Origin: Armillaria gallica | Lineage: Eukaryota; Basidiomycota; Agaricomycetes; Agaricales; Physalacriaceae | Reading direction: 5' to 3' | Assembly: GCA_037576215.1 (NCBI GenBank) | Contig: JBANDB010000013.1 | Location: 1,116,001-1,180,000 of the forward strand | DNA: 64,000 nt | Part shown: positions 58,391 through 64,000 of the stretch, piece by piece | Layout: each line of letters starts with the position of its first letter | Position numbering within the stretch: the first letter of the stretch is position 1 | Notes under the pieces: generated by a model | What the model saw: only the letters and a program-made list of their open reading frames with translations | Databases searched by the model: none | What the model was told of the DNA's origin: nothing | Made by a program: the position numbers and the translations under genes

Positions 58391-58634
58391 AGAAGGTAGT
58401 CTTTTGACAATGAGATTGCAATGGGATGATGGTGGTCGAGGGGTAGGGTCTGTGATTATGAATCATTTGTAATCAGACTTGTGTATTCGTCTGGGTCCAA
58501 ATTTCCGAGTCTCTACTACGACTCGGAAAACTCTATCTAATTCATCCTTTATATTCTCATAGTTATCATTCCACAATACTTTGCCATGCCATCACAGTGG
58601 AGCTGCTGTCACGGTTCAGCGGTGGGAGGACCAA

Positions 58635-59277
58635 TCATTTCGATGGATAGAATTCGAGAAATTTCAAACAAGACTCCGAGTTGCTATGCCATCTTACAGT
58701 GCCTACGCTGGATAGCGCATTCATTATCCTCCGCGTGTGACAATGACGGAAATACCGCCTTTTGATTCCAGGCATCCTAGTGCAGCCAGCAGTCGCAGGA
58801 CAACAAGAATTTTGGGCGATTCTGATTCTGCCCCAAGAACTTCTCGGCGGCAGTCGTGAAATCACAAAAGACCTACGGAGAAAACTTCCGGCGTCCCGAT
58901 TCACAAGGGATCTTCCGAGCATAACCGTGACCTCGAACCCACCCACTCCACGTTATCCTGGATCCTGCGGTTCAACATACACTGACGTCTCTAACCGGGT
59001 GACGCCGGAGGGGACAAAACAGCCCTGAGCCGAGAAAGGTGCGTGACGGTAGCTTCCTACTACTACAGGCCTCATACTTACAGCTTGCGGCAGCAGTCTC
59101 GAAATCTCGCGTAGCTAAACGAATACGAAGAGGGACCAAGCGGTCCAACACCAAGATGTACAGAATTTGAGGAAGCAGACAAACTCTGAAGCCGAGAATG
59201 AAAACTATCATGTTACCGCGCTGATGTGGGTAGCCTGGGGGGTCAGACAATCCCCCCTGTCGTTCTCCAGCTCCCAT
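58635..59277 (-). CDS. Possible minus-strand gene of unknown family
   Basis: Two consecutive frames on the minus strand (59277-58972, then 58946-58635) give MGAGERQGGLSDPPGYP, a hydrophobic stretch (MIVFILGFRVCLLPQILYILVL), GVTRLETSVYVEPQDPG, and then FEVTVMLGRSLVNRDAGSF. The two are offset by one frame near 58955. A hydrophobic N-terminal segment and an extracytoplasmic domain are plausible. No family is recognised and the gene may be spurious. Confidence 0.3.
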
Positions 59278-59883
59278 TGATATACTGACACGCTTCTCGC
59301 AGCGAACAACCTGATGTTAGCGACAACAAGATTGAACTCTTAACTTTTCGGTTTGAAACCAGTACCAACAGGTTTACTTCTTCCCATGTACCGAAGGCAC
59401 TCGCTGTCATCAGAACTCGCCTGTTCGCTATTAGCCATCAGATCTGTGAAGGGATTACTGAGAGAGGAACTGGTATTTACAGAGTACGTACGTCTTACAG
59501 AATGACCCCTCAATTCTATTGATCATCCTGTAGGTAACTTGGCAGGGAACCTAGCATACGTAATCTACTAAATCCCCCCAGACGCAGGTCCACACGGTTC
59601 AAGACGGGGGACACATGAAAATGAGCGGTTCGCCGACATTCGGTATTATTCGAAGTACCGATATTGTCGTTACGGCGGCGGCCAAGCGCTTCATCGATAT
59701 ATAGCTGTTGATCACCTCTAATGTCTTCTGATATTGTTTCCAAGTTGAGCTTAGACTAGGTCTCGGACAGCAATTGCACTCCTCCTGATGCAAACGTTGT
59801 CAAATGGAACATTTTATTCCCGTCATTTCACGCCAACGAGGTAAGTATACCTTTCCTCTCTAACTAGTCCGTATTCTATCATC
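59278..59883. other. Gap, nothing recognised
   Basis: About 600 bases with short minus-strand frames (for example 59516-59793) that lack signatures. It holds the 3' flank of the methyltransferase gene. Confidence 0.4.
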
Positions 59884-61860
59884 TCATTGAACTAATGATG
59901 GTTTTAAGGACGCAGCAACATCAGTCAGAGGCGACAAACTCCTATGGCGATTGTTAGTCGGTGACTGAACCATCTTGCCAATGAAACGTACGGGCCGCGT
60001 GAATGTGAAGTGGTGCATCGACGTGTATGCTCTGGCATATCCAACCTCTGCATAGACCCACAGATATTCCCACTTGCGTCGGAAGGCATCTAGTGCTCCG
60101 GGTATTTCCAAAAGCTGTGATTGACTCTTTGTCAACGAAGCCATGACCTGCTCGTTTCCCCAGTTGCTCGAAAAACGTCTGGCCGTCGTCGATGTCAGCG
60201 AATTCACAGTAAAAACTTGTGACGTAGAACGCACCTGCCCCACTCACGCAGTGTTCGGGGATAATCAAAGGAAGCAATGCTAGATCAAGACGGGTATATT
60301 CGCATCAAGTGATAGTATACTCACGAGAGCCAAAATTCTCTACACTCTCGACGGGGAGCATTCCTCGGGTTGCAGCCTCGGCTACCTGTAGAAAATATGT
60401 AGCGGAAGGGACAAAGGAGTTCGGCCATTGGTATCGTCTGGCATAATCGTCCGGTCTTTAGCTTTGGGTAAGTGCCGCGTCAACACACCTCAGAATCGCT
60501 ACGCACTGAAGAATCTTGAAGCGCCACTCTGGCTGCGTAGTTGCCGTTATGACGGCAACGGCACGATCAGGTTTTAATGCCCAATCGAGAAGTTTGAAGA
60601 ATTTATCCAGGTATATCGCACCCACTGCCTAGAAATTAGGTTGTTAATATATCACAAAAGACGTAAATGCAGGTGAGGCTACCTCGACCATCTCGACGCT
60701 GATAAAGGCGTCAAATGCATGGTGAAAACTATCTGGCATGTTGCGGTAGTCCAGGAGGTGGACGCGTACTCGATCCTGCAACGATAAAGCCGCAATCCTT
60801 TCCTCCGCGATAGCCTTTTGATTCACAGAAAGCGTGAGCGTATCGACTTCGCATCCCATTTTAGCTGCCTAAATTATTGTCAATAAATAGTTAAGCACCA
60901 CGAATCTAATTCACAGACCTCGATGGCAAGAGATCCCCACCCGCTGCCGAATTCTAGTAGACGATCTCCCGGACGGAGGCGAGCCTTCTTTAATAGATTA
61001 CGGATCTTATAAAGCTGCGCAACCTCTAAGCTTTCCTCGTTCCATTCTTCAGTAAGATCACCGTGGATGCCGCCAGTGCTTTCAGGCCAAATAGCGCATG
61101 AATATGTCATATCAGGGCTGAGAAAAGACTATTGAAGAGACATGAGGCAGCGTAAGAATACAGCATCTCCTCAATGAACTTACCTTGAAAAGCTCGTTAT
61201 CGACATCGTAGCCGGTAATCTACCAAAAATTGACTTCAGAAATGGGGTCTATGCGGGAGCTTCAGGAAACACGTACGACATTGAGTTTGGCATTACTCAA
61301 GGACTGGCCAAGGTAACGGATGTACAGTGAAGACAAAACAATCGAACAACGATTCCAAAAGGAAGAGATCGCACCCAAATGGGTACGATTGTCAAGCCAT
61401 AACTGTGTCAACGATAACTGAGAAATTCCAATGAAAGTAGGAAAGCAGCCTACGTCAAGGGCCATTTTGAGGTTGTTGACATGGAAATCTCCATTCATAT
61501 AAGCCTCGGCGACTGAAACACAAGATGCGGCTAAGTGAGCGAAGGGTAGTGATACTTGCATTATACTTACATCCAAGGTCGTGGCTCAGATAGATGCGAG
61601 ACCAGAAGTTCGCGTCTTTCACTTCAATAATGACGGAGTTTCCTGCTTTATCCAGTTCCGGAGTCCTCCCGAATTGGTACGAGTTGCCTCCATCTGTAAT
61701 AATCAGTGACCCCCTAAGAATGCCTTGGTGCAGCGACGATAATAGTGCACTTTTTGCTAACCAATATAGCGGAAATTAGTGTACAACATTAGATGCATGA
61801 TCTATCCTCACCGTAGGCAGCCACTATCGAAGAGACTGGGAGACGATCTGGAAAATACAT
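59884..61860 (-). CDS. Cyclopropane-fatty-acyl-phospholipid synthase-like methyltransferase
   Basis: CFA synthases transfer a methylene or methyl group from SAM to the double bond of membrane phospholipid acyl chains. The start at 61860 gives MYFPDRLPVSSIVAAY. An N-terminal exon reads VAEAYMNGDFHVNNLKMALD, matching the family's 'EaYm.Gd' region; then GDLTEEWNEESLEVAQ, SAM motif I LLEFGSGWGSLAIEV, TLSVNQKAIAEERI, and LDYRNMPDSFHHAFDAFISVEMVE, the usual acidic block. The last exons include PGALDAFRRKWEYLWVYAEVGY and HHFTFTRP. About eight introns. The C-terminal end at 59884 is the end of the open frame and is less certain; one junction near 60280-60330 was not resolved. In mushrooms such genes are often single and membrane-associated. 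Confidence 0.8.
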
Positions 61861-62860
61861 TGCGTTGAGTTGTAATGAAGAGGGAGTTGACACTGAGGGA
61901 TCTTTATAACACATGAAATTGCAGACAGCATCTGCGCTCGAGTCGGCATACTTTAGAATACCTAGGTACTGACGGTGCCCCTTGCCTCCGATATCAGAAT
62001 CACGTAGGAAAGAAGTAAATTTGTGGATAATATATTCAACCTAAAGTTAGTCCCATCTTTGTTAAGTACAAGCGCCGAGCCACTTGAAACAAAGGCCGAC
62101 TCCTGTCTCCGATGTCAGACAATACCAAAACACTCTTGAACCCTTTTGCAAGTACCATCACATTGATTCATGATCGTGAACTTAAATGAATTTGAGATAT
62201 TTTAATCCATGGTGTGGTGTGGTGTGGTGTGTGTACCGGCGCAAGGTCCCAATCAGGAACGGGTATAGAAGATCAGCTTTCTAGTGATGATGAATCATGA
62301 GGCAAACGGTAGGGCGGTTCAGGCTGAAAACAAACTACGAGCGCTGAAGTCAACCACACGATATCAACATCTTTCGAAGCGCCTACAACGGCTATTCTTG
62401 GTGTGAACATGTGCCGCTATAAGCTCTCATCATCATATTACACGACATGGTCCGCTGTAGATGGACTCGCTCTGCAGTTCGATCAGATCAGATCTTAAGT
62501 TGGAATTACATAATGAAGGAATTCAATACGAGAAGCAACTTAAAAATAAAACCTATCTCCCACCGGCTCCATAACACCTGGGCCTGAACACTCAGCGTAG
62601 TTTGTAATCATGGCGGTGTCTTGAATTTTGGGCGAGTCGCCAGTTGTGGGAATGTTTAAATCTGATATCTATGAATTTTTGCGGCATTGCCTGCCAGTGC
62701 CCCGCCCGAACCATCCGATATGACTACCCCAGGCAGCAGCAGGATGATCAGGAAGTATGATGTATATCGACCGGATTCTCGGCCAAAAGACGGCCATAAG
62801 TGCTGTATAACTCCAACTTACCAGCTGTTCCCCACCAAAGCTCAACAAGTCATCTGAGTC
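61861..62860. other. Divergent promoter region
   Basis: 1 kb between the methyltransferase and the last membrane protein gene, transcribed away from each other. No coding signal. It contains the GGTGT microsatellite at 62211 and several AT-rich patches. Confidence 0.45.
62211..62230. repeat. (GGTGT)4 minisatellite
   Basis: Four perfect tandem copies of GGTGT followed by GTGTA. Confidence 0.9.
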
Positions 62861-64000
62861 ATGGCTTTCTCACTTCAGGCAGCTGAACTTATTGCGATAA
62901 TTGCTGAATCTGTCTTGTATGGTATGTGCCACCATATACGTCTTTCTAGAGTACTTATATGACAATGGCTGCTTACTAGGCATTGCGACTTTGCTCATTT
63001 CTATCACGCTCTGGGCTCTGACTCTTGATCGGAAAGAGCGTCACACCTCTACCGTTATTCTGGTAGGCCTTTGCACCCTAGCTGCCCTTAGCACCCTGGT
63101 GAGTCTTGAGACCCCCGGACAAACACATCGGCTGACCAAGAACTCAGCATCTCGTTGCGGATGGGATATACATATACAAAGGATTCATCAGCTCCGAAGG
63201 CAGCTACCTGTATTTCCTTGACAACAGAAAATTCACATTCAAGAATACGGTATACTTCTTGGAGCCTCTTTTGGCTGACAGCATTCTGGTATGAATTTAT
63301 TTTCCCCGTAGACTAAGGAAACCTGAGTTGTCATTGTTAATGCAGATCTATCGATGCTACATCGTTTGGCAGAGCCTCTGGGTCATTGCGCTCCCGGTTG
63401 TCTTTTGGATCGGAACTGTTGGTGTGTCTCAGCGTCTTTACTCTCGTACATTTATAGGACATTTACCCCCTTCCCTAGTGGCCGGAGCACATACTGTCTG
63501 GTCCATAGCAAGACCGATTCAAGTTGGGCAAGCAGGTTCAGACACGATATTTGCGCACCAGACTGAGCAATGGGTCATATCATTTTACTCCATCGCCCTG
63601 GCGACGAACATATCAGCGACTTGTGGGTTACGCATACGATCCGCATTCAAGCTTACTGATTCCTATCCATAGTAATTTTGGCAACAAAGTTATGGATTGG
63701 CCACAAAAATGCCGTGCGATATCTCAGTAGTTCAAACACTCAACACACTCTGAGGAGCTCCATTTATCCCATTCTTGTGGTCATACTTGAATGCGGCGCC
63801 TTCTATTCCTTCGCCCTCATTGCGATGCTGGCAGTATATTTGAGACATTTAACCGCTGCATACCTCGTCAATGACCTGGTAAGCGATATATGTTTGAGGT
63901 GCGTATATCTCAATAACGGTGTCTTTATAGATCGGTCAAATCATCCCAATTACATTTTGTATCGTCCTGGTGCGTGCTGCACTGGTTCGGTATGAAAAGA
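62861..64000 (+). CDS. Seven-helix membrane protein, 3' end outside the window
   Basis: ATG at 62861 gives MAFSLQAAELIAIIAESVLY. The first intron (donor GTATGT at 62922, acceptor TAG at 62979) leads to GIATLLISITLWALTL, then TVILVGLCTLAALSTL, an intron, HLVADGIYIYKGFIS, FLEPLLADSIL, an intron, IYRCYIVWQSLWVIALPVVFW, and later PILVVILECGAFYSFAL. These are at least five membrane-spanning stretches in the layout of a common Agaricomycete receptor-like family of unknown function (IYRCYIVW and the ESG/ECGA-like motif are typical). The gene continues past 64000, so its C-terminal tail is not visible. Confidence 0.75.

Noticed and set aside
62211..62230. Telomere-like G/T-rich repeat
   Set aside because: Only four copies of GGTGT inside gene-bearing sequence; the fungal telomere unit is TTAGGG, so this is a simple repeat.
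1..64000. A complete transposon, NLR-type immune gene or biosynthetic cluster
   Set aside because: No reverse transcriptase, transposase, NACHT/NB-ARC, polyketide synthase, NRPS or terpene synthase motif was seen in any frame examined; the mixed gene content does not form a pathway.

Overview
The window is nuclear DNA of a filamentous basidiomycete, most likely an Agaricomycete (mushroom-forming fungus). The evidence is the many 45-70 nt GT..AG introns, the dense mix of strands, and several families typical of that class: DUF6534 and related seven-helix membrane proteins, F-box proteins with CxxC pairs, MYND-finger and HNH-type proteins, a short heme-thiolate peroxidase and a C14 (metacaspase) protein. 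No rRNA, CRISPR array or intact transposon coding region was recognised, and one end (62861-64000) runs off the window.

Layout. 1-7.1 kb: two direct copies of a ~1.4-1.5 kb segment carrying an MTAP-type (methylthioadenosine phosphorylase) gene flank a metacaspase gene whose caspase domain is followed by a second, decayed caspase domain. 7.9-15.1 kb: an HNH-type protein, a MYND-finger protein and a secreted GH92 alpha-mannosidase, all on the minus strand. 15.7-21.9 kb: a DUF6534 membrane protein flanked by related non-coding repeats, then a heme-thiolate peroxidase with unusual motif residues. 23.8-35.5 kb: two homologous ABC transporters in opposite orientation around a WD40-inositol 5-phosphatase gene. 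36.2-41.4 kb: a membrane protein gene, two foldback (inverted-repeat) structures and a truncated third ABC copy. 41.4-48.4 kb: TSR2, a PL1 pectate lyase, an unrecognised ORF, a rearranged F-box fragment and an MFS transporter. 49-58.4 kb: an F-box cluster (two long divergent genes, one 5' fragment) with an LPX1-like hydrolase. 59.9-64 kb: a cyclopropane-fatty-acid-synthase-like methyltransferase and the start of another seven-helix protein.

Functional reading. Conserved cell functions (TSR2, 5-phosphatase, MTAP-like, MFS, methyltransferase) are interleaved with wood/plant-cell-wall or secretome functions (GH92, PL1, peroxidase) and with expanded, rapidly changing fungal families (F-box, metacaspase, MYND, HNH, ABC). 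Duplication followed by truncation is the dominant process: MTAP, caspase domain, ABC transporter and F-box genes all occur in several copies with at least one broken.

Caution. Many otherwise conserved genes carry single-base indels, often in G or C runs, including the normally essential TSR2 and the 5-phosphatase. This looks more like residual assembly error than pseudogenisation, so I call 'pseudogene' firmly only where there is also truncation, loss of catalytic residues, or rearrangement. Exon limits are read by eye; most gene ends are stop codons, while several starts are inferred.
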